This document shows positions 1 to 10,609 of a stretch of 64,000 nt of DNA, piece after piece (positions within the stretch are counted from its first letter, which is position 1; each line of letters opens with the position of its first letter). The DNA is taken from contig WION01000017.1 in NCBI GenBank assembly GCA_015039365.1, positions 62,001-126,000 of the forward strand, in the 5' to 3' direction. Both the position numbers and the translations under genes were made by a program. This DNA is from Amanita rubescens (lineage: Eukaryota; Basidiomycota; Agaricomycetes; Agaricales; Amanitaceae). Below the pieces are notes generated by a model that made no database searches, was not told the DNA's origin, and was given only the letters and a program-made list of their open reading frames with translations.

Positions 1-327
1 AGGGTGGCGACGACGATCTGCTTCCATCCACCTGCATGCGATCATCACGGTTGCTTGTGGCGTTCGGCGACGAAGCTGATGTGAGAGAGAGTGTGGCGAT
101 CGGGGGCAGCATTGGTGCTGAGAGTTGCTGCGATTGGATAAGCCTGTACTCGGGTGAGGAGGTAACACGACAGCTAGTTGCGGACTTGGCGGATATGGTT
201 CGTGCCCTTGTTGCGCCTCAGGAGAATGCGACGTTGGCTGTGTTCGGAAGGGGATGGGCAACAAACGTGAAGACAGACCTCCGACCAGGAGTGCACCTTC
301 CTTTCTGCGAAGAAACCCGGCGCTGTT

Positions 328-1330
328 TCATCTACTACGTTTTGCATCGGAAGAGTCATCAGGTCTGGGACTGAGCGGCCTTTTCAAATTTGCTGGTGGG
401 GAAAGAGTCATGACTTCTAGTTGACGAGACTGGGTTTCTGTGGGATGGCATTGGTCGAGGCGACGGGTTGCTATGTCGGCTTCCGGAAGAAATAGTAATG
501 ACTCGTTTGATCTTGCGGCGCGGCCACCAATTAAAGCGTCTGCCACACCTTCGTCGTATTCTTCGTCAAGCACTCTCGATGGTGGATGGTGGACGGGCAT
601 AGCACCCATTGGCGATAGTTGTAAAGATCATGACGAGCCATTCGAACTCGTCGGCTTCGGTGAGCTCGCTTTCTGGTATATCTGCTTGTAGAGTGGAGGA
701 AACAGTTTGAGACGGTCAGCTGGGAAGGGTTTGTGCGTTTCCGAACCCGTAGGCTCATCTTTGAGGTGGCGCTCTTCCTGCATGTTTTCGCAGGCTCAGA
801 TGTATTCGGTGCAGGTGGTAGTGGTTGGACTAGAACATCCTAATCTTTCTTCTCAACATTTCAACGGCGGCGATTGAGTGTCGTCATCGGGCCCTCTGAT
901 CCTCTAGAAGTAGTACCAGTAGAGGGGTAAGCATGGGCACTGCGAGACGCAAGCTTGTATCCTTCTGGAGATCCTGCATAAGTGCGACCGTCTACCCTCG
1001 GGATCGTACTCTCTGACGTCACATCTCGAGCATCATACCGCCGAGCATACCACCGAGCGGGATGTTCAGCGTGAAGAGACGACGGCCTAGTCTGCGTCAA
1101 ATAAATAGGACCAGGAGGCTTCGAATTCGAATGGGGACGCGGTGAAGTCTCCCTCGGACTATGCGGCCGATGACCACTCTGAACTAGAGAGCGAGGCAGA
1201 TGGAATGGCTGAGGCGGGTACTCGGTCGACGACGTTCTTCCCGTTCTCGGTGCTCGGGATGCGGAGGGCGTCTATCCCACTCAGGCTCTTGTTCTATAAC
1301 ACAACTGTTCTCGTGAGGAGGAATACGACG
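328..1330 (-). pseudogene. possible decayed C-terminus of an SSN6/CYC8-like corepressor
   Basis: The minus strand at 609-328 reads a coherent tail ending in a KRPLSP...KRSR motif, after a VLDEEYDEGVADALIG stretch. From memory, both features resemble the extreme C-terminus of fungal SSN6/CYC8 TPR corepressors. A Ser/Pro/Arg/His-rich minus-strand frame at about 1330-861 could be the upstream low-complexity part, but it lies in a different frame and no TPR repeats follow. An NDUFS1 pseudogene fragment begins at 1622. I see no complete gene, so this is probably a remnant or a partial duplicate. The identification rests on short motifs only. The alternative is a lineage-specific low-complexity protein. 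Confidence 0.35.
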
Positions 1331-1621
1331 TTCGCGGTGATCGTTGAGGATGCGCAGCTTGTACTGGTCTTATTGATGGATGAGACGAAGGCGGGTAGAA
1401 CTAGGGAGGTGATCACGGTATGGGAGGTGATCATGAACGTGAAGAAGCCCTAGGACGCGTAAAGAATGAGTCGTGGTGGTGGCGACCTCTGTTTCGAACA
1501 TCATCAGGACTGGCTTGATGTCGAAGAAGCAAGCCTTGATGACCCAAGGGACCTCGAGAAGGAGCGCGTCGCGCGACGCGATAGACAAATCCATTGGTCG
1601 AATCAGACGTGTAGTATGTAC

Positions 1622-2020
1622 TCACGTCATTCCTTTCTCGGTGTACGGCGACCCTCGTTGGCCAGTTGAGTGCCGATATCTCCGTGATGGCCTTGGTAAA
1701 CGACGAAAGCGTCGGAAGGGTCGATTTCATCTGCGCCGAGGAGGTAGATGGATTTGGGCTTTGTTTTGAAGGCTTTGTCAGAGGGAACGAAGCCAATGTC
1801 GTACGCGGCGGATTGGGAGACGACGCGTTGCAAGACGCTGAAACCCTTCCAGTCCGGACAAAGGTAGTGACTCGGAGGTCACATCCGTGCCGAGAAAATC
1901 GTAACCGTACGTTGTGTCCACGCGATCACCGATGAAGCCGAATTCGAGACTGGTTTGTAGCCAGCTCTTGCGAATGCGAGAGTTGAGGACGACAGCTTCG
2001 TGTCGGGGATTGGTGCCAAC
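1622..2020 (-). pseudogene. partial NDUFS1 (complex I 75-kDa) pseudogene
   Basis: This stretch matches the coding strand of the intact NDUFS1 gene (about 6590-7147) base by base over long runs, including the segment for NPRHEAVVLNSRIRKSWL and FIGDRVDTTYGYDFLGTD. It lacks a ~21-bp piece and a ~13-bp piece in the first half and ~130 bp in the middle. These losses break the frame. There is no start, no iron-sulfur cluster region and no 3' end. The fragment lies about 5 kb from the parent in the same orientation. It shows that part of the gene was duplicated locally and then decayed. A role is unlikely. Confidence 0.85.
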
Positions 2021-2559
2021 ATTGCCGAAGCTTTCGTTTCCTCGGTACTTGATAGATTGTACTACATGAATGCTAGTTTTGTATGACGATCGCTCTAAGA
2101 GCCTTGCAGTCACTGATTGTTGGCTGTCAGTCACTAATTAAAGTGGCAATCAGAGAATGCTGGAGGCATCTATGAATCGAGGGGAGGAGACCACCCCTCA
2201 ACTCTAAAGCGATGAAGCCGATGATCAGTAAGCTTCAACCTGTACATCTCTGAGAAACCGGGAGGGTGTGGTGGGTGCGTTTCGAGATTCTAGGTAGCGA
2301 ATGGGAGAATGTTCTGAAGATGCGAGAACAAGGTGATGATCTGAGTTCAAGTCGAGCGAGAGTTCTCGTGAGTCCGCGTCACGTCGAGCAGCCAAGGCGG
2401 TGTTTGGCAAAGCGTGGAGCGGTAAAAGCCGAAATTCCCGTTTTGCTAATATGATCGGCGGGGCCCGGGTATCGTTGATCCCGGTGACCTTCGCGCGATC
2501 CCTGCCATCAACGCTCGGTACCGCTGCCCTTGGCCTGGCCATTCGAACCTCGCCATATC
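2021..2559. other. intergenic, no gene recognised
   Basis: Only short overlapping open frames on both strands occur here, with no family motif, splice pattern or repeat that I can support. Confidence 0.4.
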
Positions 2560-2906
2560 CCCGGAACATGCCCACGTAGGCCGTCCCGCCAACGCGGCGT
2601 GTCCCATGATAACTAAGGAATAGTATATATGCAAAAAAGGATCTACAGCCCGCACCCCCGTCAAGCCTCATTAATGATTCATTAACCACACGTTCCGCAC
2701 CAGAACTTACGTTGCATGAGGGCCACAGGTACCAACAGTGATAGGAACGTGCAAGTCATGTGATTCATTCATGAAAACAATGTATAGGGCGCCAGACCGC
2801 AACTCGAATTCAGCAACCTTTTGTTTCAACCTCGAGGCGAGCCTTGTCTAATAATCTCTTTACTCGCAATCTCACACACCCATAGATAGTGCTGACACAA
2901 GACTCA

Positions 2907-3740
2907 ATGTTCCTTTTCGAATTCTACTCGTTAATGTGCGTTCTTATGTGGGCGACCCTTGGTGCATCTTCACGCGTCGACATTGCCGCGCCCCAACCCT
3001 ATCTCCAGTCTCGAAGCTCCTGTCCTGGCGTCTACGATATCGGTCTCGGGACCGTCAGAATCGTCCACCATCGAGCGCTCGAGAGGGATAGTGTTTACAT
3101 CGGCGCCTCTCTCATTATCACCTCCCCCGGGAACCCCGCCTACAACATCTCTAATTTCTATGGCAAGCGTCGCGACGGCCACTTCAACTCTAGTATCACA
3201 TTTTCAAACGTCTCAGTCCCAGATCAAGCTGTCGCCGTTTTGGGTTATGTGATTATTAACCTCGGACACCACCATAATCAGAACAAGAACAAGGAGACAG
3301 TACAGAACACCGCCTTCACAATCGCGAAGGACGGGGTCGACGCCGCACCCAATTATTCTCCCTCGGAAACGGCGTCCAACGTTATAGGTTCGATCCCGGA
3401 AATCGGGGGTTTCTTTTCGGATATAATCGATATAGCAAAAGGTTGTGACGGCCTCGTCGCTGCAGGGTTGCATCTATTCAGCGGGGCGAATATGTGCTCC
3501 GGTACGAGCGACCCTCTTGTCAAGTCTACAGCCCTTATTGGAACAGATTCTTACACTGGAAAAGTTTCGAGCAGTATAGCATGCAATATTGAAAACCCGT
3601 CGCAATACCATGTTGGGTATTTTGCGGGGGCGAATTTGAATATGACAGCAGTATACAGCGAGAATGGAGGGAGTAGGCTGGTGGCTGGGGGGATTTGGTG
3701 GGCAGCGGGTTTGGGATTGCTGACGTTTGTTTTGATGTGA
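2907..3740 (+). CDS. secreted/GPI-type cell-surface protein of unknown function, copy 1
   Basis: A single exon encodes 277 aa. The first ATG (2907) is used; an upstream in-frame GTG is not a plausible start. Residues 1 to about 22 form a hydrophobic signal peptide. The mature part begins near RVDIAAPQPYL and carries N-glycosylation sequons (NIS, NSS, NVS, NMT) and four scattered Cys. The last ~17 residues (from GGIWWAAGL) are hydrophobic after a small-residue stretch (ENGGSR), which fits a GPI-anchor signal or a C-terminal membrane segment. Conserved blocks shared with the downstream copy are SSCPGVYDIGLGTVR, VHHRALERDSVYIGA and FNSSITFSN. I do not recognise the family. A cell-wall or extracellular role is inferred from the targeting signals only. 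Confidence 0.75.
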   Translation: MFLFEFYSLMCVLMWATLGASSRVDIAAPQPYLQSRSSCPGVYDIGLGTVRIVHHRALERDSVYIGASLIITSPGNPAYNISNFYGKRRDGHFNSSITFSNVSVPDQAVAVLGYVIINLGHHHNQNKNKETVQNTAFTIAKDGVDAAPNYSPSETASNVIGSIPEIGGFFSDIIDIAKGCDGLVAAGLHLFSGANMCSGTSDPLVKSTALIGTDSYTGKVSSSIACNIENPSQYHVGYFAGANLNMTAVYSENGGSRLVAGGIWWAAGLGLLTFVLM

Positions 3741-4808
3741 CCAGTATGCTATGATATTTTACCTATGAACTGTAATAACACTCACTTGAATGTTCTAGAA
3801 ACGTCGAATAGGATGGAACCAAGATGGAACACACCGGTAGAGTGCGCGTCCCGCGTCCCAAGCTCCACAATGATCTATACACTTCCAAGGCGGTATTAGC
3901 GAGCACATTATCGCCGCATGGACGTTCCTTATTTTGAAAGCGCGAAATTCGTTCAGTGATGATTAATCGAACTAGAGCTCTTTTTGCAAGTTCGGATTGG
4001 CAAGCTTTTGATAATTGAGGTATTACATGAAGTCGGTTAGACTCCACATACAAAACGAAGGCCGTCCCGCCAACTAAGTGCAAGATTGTTTGTTTGGCCT
4101 GCTAGAAATGGCACCTATACTAAAAAGGATACACAGCCTGCATCCTGTCAGGCCTCATTGATCACACGCTTCACACCTGAACTTACGTTGGAGTATATAC
4201 GGTATAGTGTGAGTGGGATAGTGCGATGGAAACATTCGGTGACCAAATTGAACCCCGCTCCGCAAACGATATGTCACGGGGAGATGCGTGATTGACGCTC
4301 GTACTCAAGTCTCATGCGGCGCAGCGCGCCCCTTCAAGTTCTCCCTGCAGTCGAACGCGGGGATGACGTTGCGAACGTCAGAAAACCGTGCGGGTGACTC
4401 GAGCGGCATCGGCCTAGATGTAGTCTTGGCCTCTGCTACCCACCACGCGGCGTTCCTTCAGTGAGATGCTAATCCCACTAAATCTTCGAAGATCCCACTT
4501 TAAGTTCTGTTGATCCCACTAACTAAATACAGCAAATCACTCTAAATTTACCTCCGATAGTGGCATTGATGGTTCCTCCGCTATCCCATTCCCACTCTTC
4601 TCTCCAAGCTACTTACGTTACATGATGAAACCTACAGGCCGCAGGTGAGGCCTGGAACGTGTAAGTCATGTGATTCATTAATGTATAGGGCGTCAGAGTC
4701 CAGATCGCAACTCGAATTCAGCAACTTTACCCAACCTTTTTGTTCCAACCTTGAGGTGAGCCTTAACTAATAATCTCTTTGCTCGCAATCTCACTCACAC
4801 AAGACACA

Positions 4809-5642
4809 ATGTTCCTCTCAAGATTTTACTCGTTAGCGTGCGTTCTTATAACCGCGACCCTCCCTGGCGCATCTTTGAGCGTCGACATCGCCGCGCCTCA
4901 ACCTTATCTCCAGCCCCGAAGCTCCTGTCCTGGCGTCTACGATATTGGTCTCGGGACCGTTAGAGTAGTCCACCATCGAGCGCTCGAGAGGGATAGTGTT
5001 TACATCGGCGCCACCCTCGTCGTCATCACTCCCGGGGACCCCACCTACAACATCTCCCATTTCTACGGCAAGCATCGCGACGGCCACTTCAATTCTAGTA
5101 TCACATTTTCAAACATCTCAGTCCCGGATGAGGCTGTCGCCGTTTTGGGTTATGTGATCCTCAACATCGGACACCACTCTCAGGCCTCAAACGTAAATTT
5201 GGCACAGAATGCGGCCTACACATTCACGACGACCGGAGTCAATGCCTTACCTGGTGGTATTTCTCCCTCCCCAACTCTGTCCGGCATCGCGGGTCAAATC
5301 CCGAAGGTCGGGTTCATCTTGGAAAATATAATCAAATTACTCCAAGGTTGTGATGCTATCGTCGGTGCAGGGTTGCATCTATTCAGCGGGGATAGCATGT
5401 GCGCCGGATCGAGCAACTTTACAACCCTTGTTGGAACCGATATTTATCATGGGGATTCTACGTCGGACCCGGCATGCGATGTCATACACCGGTCGGAGTA
5501 TCATGTCGGGTTTTTTGCAGGAACGACGGAGAATTTGAATATGACAACAGTGTACAGTGAGAATGGAGGGGATAGGCTGGTGGTAGCTGGTGGGCTTTGG
5601 TGGGCGGTGGGTTTGGGATTACTGACGTTTGTTTTGCTATGA
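4809..5642 (+). CDS. secreted/GPI-type cell-surface protein of unknown function, copy 2
   Basis: Tandem paralogue of the gene at 2907 and exactly the same length (277 aa). The start is the ATG at 4809, aligned with copy 1; in-frame TTG and CTG codons upstream are leader. Signal peptide (about residues 1-22), N-terminal half and hydrophobic tail (GGLWWAVGLGLLTF) are conserved. The central part (about residues 110-200) has diverged strongly, for example GHHSQASNVN in place of GHHHNQNKNK. The four Cys (SSCPG, GCD, MCAG, ACD) and the NMT sequon are kept. Divergence confined to the middle suggests either relaxed constraint or selection on an exposed region. Confidence 0.75.
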   Translation: MFLSRFYSLACVLITATLPGASLSVDIAAPQPYLQPRSSCPGVYDIGLGTVRVVHHRALERDSVYIGATLVVITPGDPTYNISHFYGKHRDGHFNSSITFSNISVPDEAVAVLGYVILNIGHHSQASNVNLAQNAAYTFTTTGVNALPGGISPSPTLSGIAGQIPKVGFILENIIKLLQGCDAIVGAGLHLFSGDSMCAGSSNFTTLVGTDIYHGDSTSDPACDVIHRSEYHVGFFAGTTENLNMTTVYSENGGDRLVVAGGLWWAVGLGLLTFVLL

Positions 5643-5660
5643 CTAGCGTATAAAAATATA

Positions 5661-6106
5661 TTTAAATGTTTAGGCCCCGTGGCGCGCATGATAGGGCATG
5701 TCGATCGTAATGTACGCCACGTAATCTACTTTGTGCTTTCTTCTGAAAGCAGTCCCAATTAGTTTATCTTCTATTCGTTAAGGTGGAAGAATTTGGGTAT
5801 TTTCTGTGCAGCATTCATGCGGTGTGTTTGAATTAACGCGCAAATTTAGGCAGCTCTCATTTATATTTTGACATACGTGTTGTCGCCTTTACGTATGATA
5901 GCCAATCTCAAGGAAAAGGTTGTGCAACGGAGACGCGACAATGGCAAGGAGACGCTGTCTTCTCCGTCCGGCAAAGCAGAGTTGCGGTCTAGCCAAGTCT
6001 AATGATGTATTTATTGTTTCGATTTGTCTTGGAAATAGTCCTTTTTTCGTTGTTGGAATCTTGAGTTCTAGATAACACGAGGAATAAACAATAGATGGGT
6101 ATGGAA
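5661..6106. other. intergenic between two convergent genes
   Basis: AT-rich spacer between the secreted-protein gene and the 3' end of NDUFS1. No gene or repeat is recognised. It must contain both polyadenylation regions. Confidence 0.5.
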
Positions 6107-8714
6107 CTATGCAAATGCCGCTTGCGATCCTTTACCCGTTTCTCCAAAGCTGGGATTCTGACCCATGCTAAATGCTTTCGTACATTGCGCCATGGTCACA
6201 GATCTGCAAGAACGTTTCATCAGGATACCGAAAACGCTCGAACAACAAGGCAATACTCACGCTCTCGAAATCGCATCTGTCATGTAGAAATTCTTGATAG
6301 GCCTTTCAAACGGCACACCCTTTACTATCGCCCCTGTCGTCCTCTTCGCGACCACATCAAGTCCCGCAAGCGCCACCTCCATCGAGGTACCCTCCGTAAC
6401 GTCGTACCGTACCAGGGTAGGCGAGATCTCCCACATCCGATCCCGCAACGCCAACACATCGTCATACGGCAGCGGCGACCCAAGTGACTCGGACAGCGCC
6501 CGGATGATCTTCCAATCTTCCCGAGATGCACCGGGAGGAGGAACCGCAGACCGGCCCAACTGAGCTCTACCCTCCGTATTCACCCACGTCATTCCTTTCT
6601 CAGTGTACGCCGCCCCTGGGAGACACACGTCGGCCAGCTGAGCGCCGATATCTCCGTGGTGGCCTTGGTAAACGACGAAAGCGTCAGAAGGGATCGATTT
6701 GGGGTCGATTTCGTCTGCGTTGAGGAGGTAGATGAATTTGGGCTTGGTTTTGGAGGCTTTAACAGAGGGAACGAAGCCAATGTCGTACGCTGCGGATCGG
6801 GAGGCGACACGTTGCAGGACGCTGAAACCGTTCCAGTCCGAGGCGAGAAGTTTGTTCTTGTTCTTTCGGACAAAGGTGGTGAGGAGGTTGTACACCGCCG
6901 CGGCGTCGGGGTGCTCCGAGATGGCACTGCCGACGATGATCAAGGGTCGCTTAGCGGCTTTGAATTTGGCTGCAAATTCGCCCTTGCCGGCGACAAAGTC
7001 TTGTAACGCTTTCACGTCCGTGCCCAGAAAATCGTAACCGTACGCTGTGTCCACGCGGTCACCGATGAAGCCAACTTCGAGACTGGTATGTAGCCAGCTC
7101 TTGCGAATGCGAGAGTTGAGGACGGCAGCTTCGTGTCGGGGGTTGGTACCCACTAGGAGGATAGCGTCCGCTTGTTCTATCCCCTGCAAGGTTGGGTTGA
7201 AAAGGTAATTTGAACGAACGTCGACTCCGTGCACTGGGGGTGTTGAACCGCTAATTTGATCAACTGCGAGGTTATCGGAACCGAGACGGTTGATGAGGTC
7301 CTTGAGGGTGACGAGGGATTCTGTATCGGCAAGATGTCCGGCGATGGCTTGAATCTCGTCACCCTGAGCACCCGTCTTGGCAAGTCCGTCAGCGACAGCA
7401 GCGAGTGCTTCCTCCCATGTAGCAGCAACGAATCGATCACCCTGCTTGATGAGCGGTGAAGTCAACCGTTGGAAAGTGAGGCCATCATATGCATAACGAG
7501 TCTTGTCACTGATCCATTCTTCGTTCACGTCGTCGTTAGTGCGAGGTTGTATACGCATGACGCGAACGCCTCGCGAGTCGACACGAATATTTGAGCCTAC
7601 AGCATCCATAACGTCGATAGACTCCGTGTTCTTGAGTTCCCAGGGACGAGCATGGAAAGCGTACGGCTTGCTCGTCAGGGCACCAACGGGGCAGAGGTCA
7701 ATGATATTGCCCGACAGCTCCGAATCCATCGTCTTCTCGACATACATGCCAATCTGCATGTCATTACCACGACCGGTCGTTCCAAGTTCTTCGACACCAG
7801 CAACTTCGTTGGCAAATCGGACGCAACGCGTACATTGGATGCAACGGTTCATGGAAGTTTTCACAAGAGGCCCCAGATCCTTGTCCTCTACGGCACGCTT
7901 GCCGGTTATTTCGTGGAAACGGGTGCGATCTGAACCGTAACGCATAGACTGGTCTTGCAAGTCACATTCGCCACCTTGATCACAAATGGGACAATCTAAT
8001 GGGTGGTTCGCTAGCAGGAATTCCATTACGCCTTCCCTATAGCAGAAACAAGTCAAGCGGAAAATGATGAACACGAAGGGCGGCGTACCGTGCTTCATGT
8101 ACCAAGGGGGTATTTGTCCATACTTTTGCTCCGGGCATAGCGGGCATGGCGCTAGGGAACATGAGAGCCGTCTCAGATAAATGGATGGATTAGATAGCGT
8201 ACCAGGATGCGACGGGTTTTGGTGATCGTTCAACCTCGACTAGACACATTCTAACGCGCAGACGTTCACTAAAAATGTAAAACGGACACGGGGGACAACT
8301 CACCTGCAATTGCCAGCAATAGCAAGCCTGGGTACATGTTCAGCATACGTTCCTCTTCCAGCAGTAAAATGCAGTAGGTCACCTATCATGATAGCAAAAT
8401 CTGAAGAAGAGAGTAAGAAAGCTGGATACAAGGGGAAGAAAAGGCTGTACCTGGGTATTGTTGCGCCGGCAGCTTCACACGCCTGAATAAGAGCCGACCC
8501 TGTTGAAAGCGGTGAGGACATGTTCGTCAGACGAACAGGTTGAGCCAAACGCACCCTGCGGAACAGTTACTTCCTTCCCGTCTACGGTGAGAGTGATATC
8601 TGCATGCCGTGCTGAAGTCGAAGCCATTGCCCGATGAGCTGGACGGATGACGGCAGCGTTTCCGAGTCGTCCCGCAGTTGAAGAACGAGAAGCTGAAGAC
8701 ACAATACGAAGCAT
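6107..8714 (-). CDS. NDUFS1: NADH:ubiquinone oxidoreductase 75-kDa subunit, mitochondrial complex I
   Basis: Catalytic N-module subunit that passes electrons from the flavoprotein along Fe-S clusters in the mitochondrial matrix arm. Model of eight exons: 8714-8555, 8499-8451, 8400-8383, 8327-8304, 8250-8203, 8151-8089, 8036-6261, 6203-6107, giving 744 aa, usual for the family. Phases agree at every junction. An Arg/Ser-rich mitochondrial presequence occupies about the first 30 residues. The 2Fe-2S ligands are C72, C83, C86 and C100. One 4Fe-4S cluster has H132, C136, C139 and C145; the second has C186, C189, C192 and C236. The ferredoxin-like part is split into exons of 49, 18, 24, 48 and 63 nt. 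The last intron interrupts the conserved SRAS motif; without it the frame would stop at SRA. A decayed partial copy lies at 1622-2020. Confidence 0.95.
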
Positions 8715-8879
8715 TTTTGCGAGAAAATGGATTCTGAGCGCTTTTGAGCGCTGTCGGGCGAGAGCAAAAGAAAAAGCTCGGCGCAGAGACGCGCTCAAAA
8801 GTCAGAAATTGACTGTCAAAGGCGGATGTTGGAATAGATGAACAAACTTTCACACGGTTAAAGCGGAGTTTAAATTTCA
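8715..8879. promoter_or_regulatory. 165-bp bidirectional promoter, NDUFS1 / PTPA
   Basis: The two ATG codons face away from each other with only 165 bp between them. Both 5' leaders and both promoters must lie here. No clear TATA box is seen. Confidence 0.6.
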
Positions 8880-10185
8880 ATGTCTCTCCGCAAAGTCATC
8901 CTCTCACAGGAGCAACTCGACTGGTTCCAAACTTCCCAGACGAGAAATGACATTGTGAAATACATTCTCGCCCTAAACGAGTCTGTAGGCAATGTAAAAC
9001 TCACGGACATTTGCGAGACTTCACCGGGAGTCGACACCATACTAAAGACTCTGGACCGGATAGAACAGCTAGCAGCGGAAACACCTCCAGTAGAGAATTC
9101 TGCATCCAGATTTGGGAATCCTGCGTTTAGGACGTTCTATGACAAGGTCTCCCAAGTCTCACCTTCTCTACACGAGATTCTACCCAACTTCCCGGCGGAT
9201 AAAATCTCGGAAGTATCTGCCTACTTTAACGAATCATGGGGTAATCGAACGCGTATTGATTATGGTAGCGGGATGGAACTCAACTTTCTTTGTTGGCTGT
9301 ACGTCTTTTGCATATCATGTCCAAGAGCGACGCTCATGATTGCTTAGGATATGTTTGGAACGGCTAAGCGTCATCTCGCCTTCAGATCACAAGTCGCTCG
9401 TTATCAAAGTATTTTGGAAGTAATTCTTGCCTTCATCCAAGACGAACAAATAATCAACCCCTTCCTAGATATATTCAAGTCATGCGAAAGCTACAATCAA
9501 CATATTGGCTGGAACCTGCAGGATCGCACGGAGTATGGGGCTTAGACGATTACCACTTTCTCCCTTTCCTATGGGGCTCAGCGCAGCTACGAGGCCACAA
9601 ATATATCCGCCCTCGGGCAATACACGACAGCGAGATCGTCGAAGAATACTCCAAGCAGTACATCTACTTTGCCTGTATCGCATTCATCAACTCCATCAAA
9701 ACCGCATCACTACGTTGGCACTCTCCAATGCTAGACGACATATCCGCCGTACGTCACCATTCTATCCTGTCACTTACCCGACTAACCCTACCCAGGTCAA
9801 GACATGGGATAAAGTCAACCAAGGCATGATCAAAATGTACCAAGCCGAAGTCCTCAACAAACTCCCCGTGATCCAACACTTTTTATTCGGATCTATCCTC
9901 CCATACGACGGACCTCCCCCACCGTCAAGTGAATCACCTAACCCATCCGACACCTTAGCCGCCAACGGCAAAATCATCATCAACTCGCAGGGGAAAGAGA
10001 TATTCGTTCGTTCCGACGGACACGACCACGATGGTCATGACCATTTGCCCGGCAGCGCGGGTACCGGCTGGGCAAACTGTTGCGGTATACCCGTTCCTTC
10101 TGCGTTTGCAGCAGCTGCGAATGAGAAGAGAGAGCTTGGGTATTCGCTTGGAGGACCTGGGATACGTCCCGTTCCGTTTGATTGA
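8880..10185 (+). CDS. PTPA: serine/threonine protein phosphatase 2A activator (PTPA/RRD family)
   Basis: Peptidyl-prolyl isomerase-like activator that reactivates the PP2A catalytic subunit in cytosol and nucleus. Four exons, 8880-9298, 9348-9419, 9469-9748 and 9796-10185, code for 386 aa. The family core is evident: [13 protein letters not shown], then the nearly invariant [20 protein letters not shown] block, [14 protein letters not shown] and [15 protein letters not shown]. Introns are 47-49 bp. After the core there is a ~75-residue extension with HDHDGHDH and a conserved end GIPVPSAF. The gene is divergent from NDUFS1, with only 165 bp between the two start codons, so they share a short promoter. 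Yeast has two paralogues (RRD1, RRD2); I cannot say which one this matches. Confidence 0.95.
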
Positions 10186-10609
10186 GTCGTAGACGTCGTC
10201 GGTTGAATCGATAAAGATAATAGGGTTGTCTCCACTTATCTTCTATCTTATCGTCTACGGTTGCGAGAAGTTTTGCAATTTTATAGCCATCATTCCTTGA
10301 TGCAACGATCACTGATATGAGGACTTCGACGGCAGCCTCTCTAACTTGCCCATACGAAGGATGTACAAACCGGCTACGGTCTAAATACGGCATAGGGTCT
10401 GCTCATTACAAACGCAGCTATGGCCTCAAGTTCAAACAATCATCAATACTTGGACCGCCGGCGTTATATCATAACCGCAATCTCGATCAACTTCATCATA
10501 CATCAATCTGACCAGATCCGAGATCACGATGATACCCGGCATCTGCAACGCATAAAAAGGACCAAGACTACGACACAAGAACCCAGTCTGGCACTCACCA
10601 TCCCGCTCT

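Larger units (their letters stand above)
2560..5660 (+). repeat. tandem gene duplication, two ~1.5-1.6 kb units
   Basis: Unit 1 (about 2560-4060) and unit 2 (about 4060-5660) each contain the same order: a GGCCGTCCCGCCAAC-type upstream stretch, a TTACGTTGCATGA/TTACGTTACATGA box, a common leader with CGCAACTCGAATTCAGCAA, TAATCTCTTT and CTCGCAATCTCAC, and then a 277-aa reading frame. Promoter and gene were copied together. Homology is clear but not identical, so the event is old compared with the 9.7-kb duplication elsewhere in the window. Confidence 0.8.

Noticed and set aside
2889..2906. Upstream non-ATG starts for the two surface-protein genes (2889 GTG, 4779 TTG)
   Set aside because: Nuclear genes start at ATG; the ATGs at 2907 and 4809 align and give equal lengths.
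6257..8233. NDUFS1 as one 658-codon frame
   Set aside because: It starts inside intron sequence and stops at a retained intron (SRA then TGA). The spliced model restores cluster ligands and the C-terminus.
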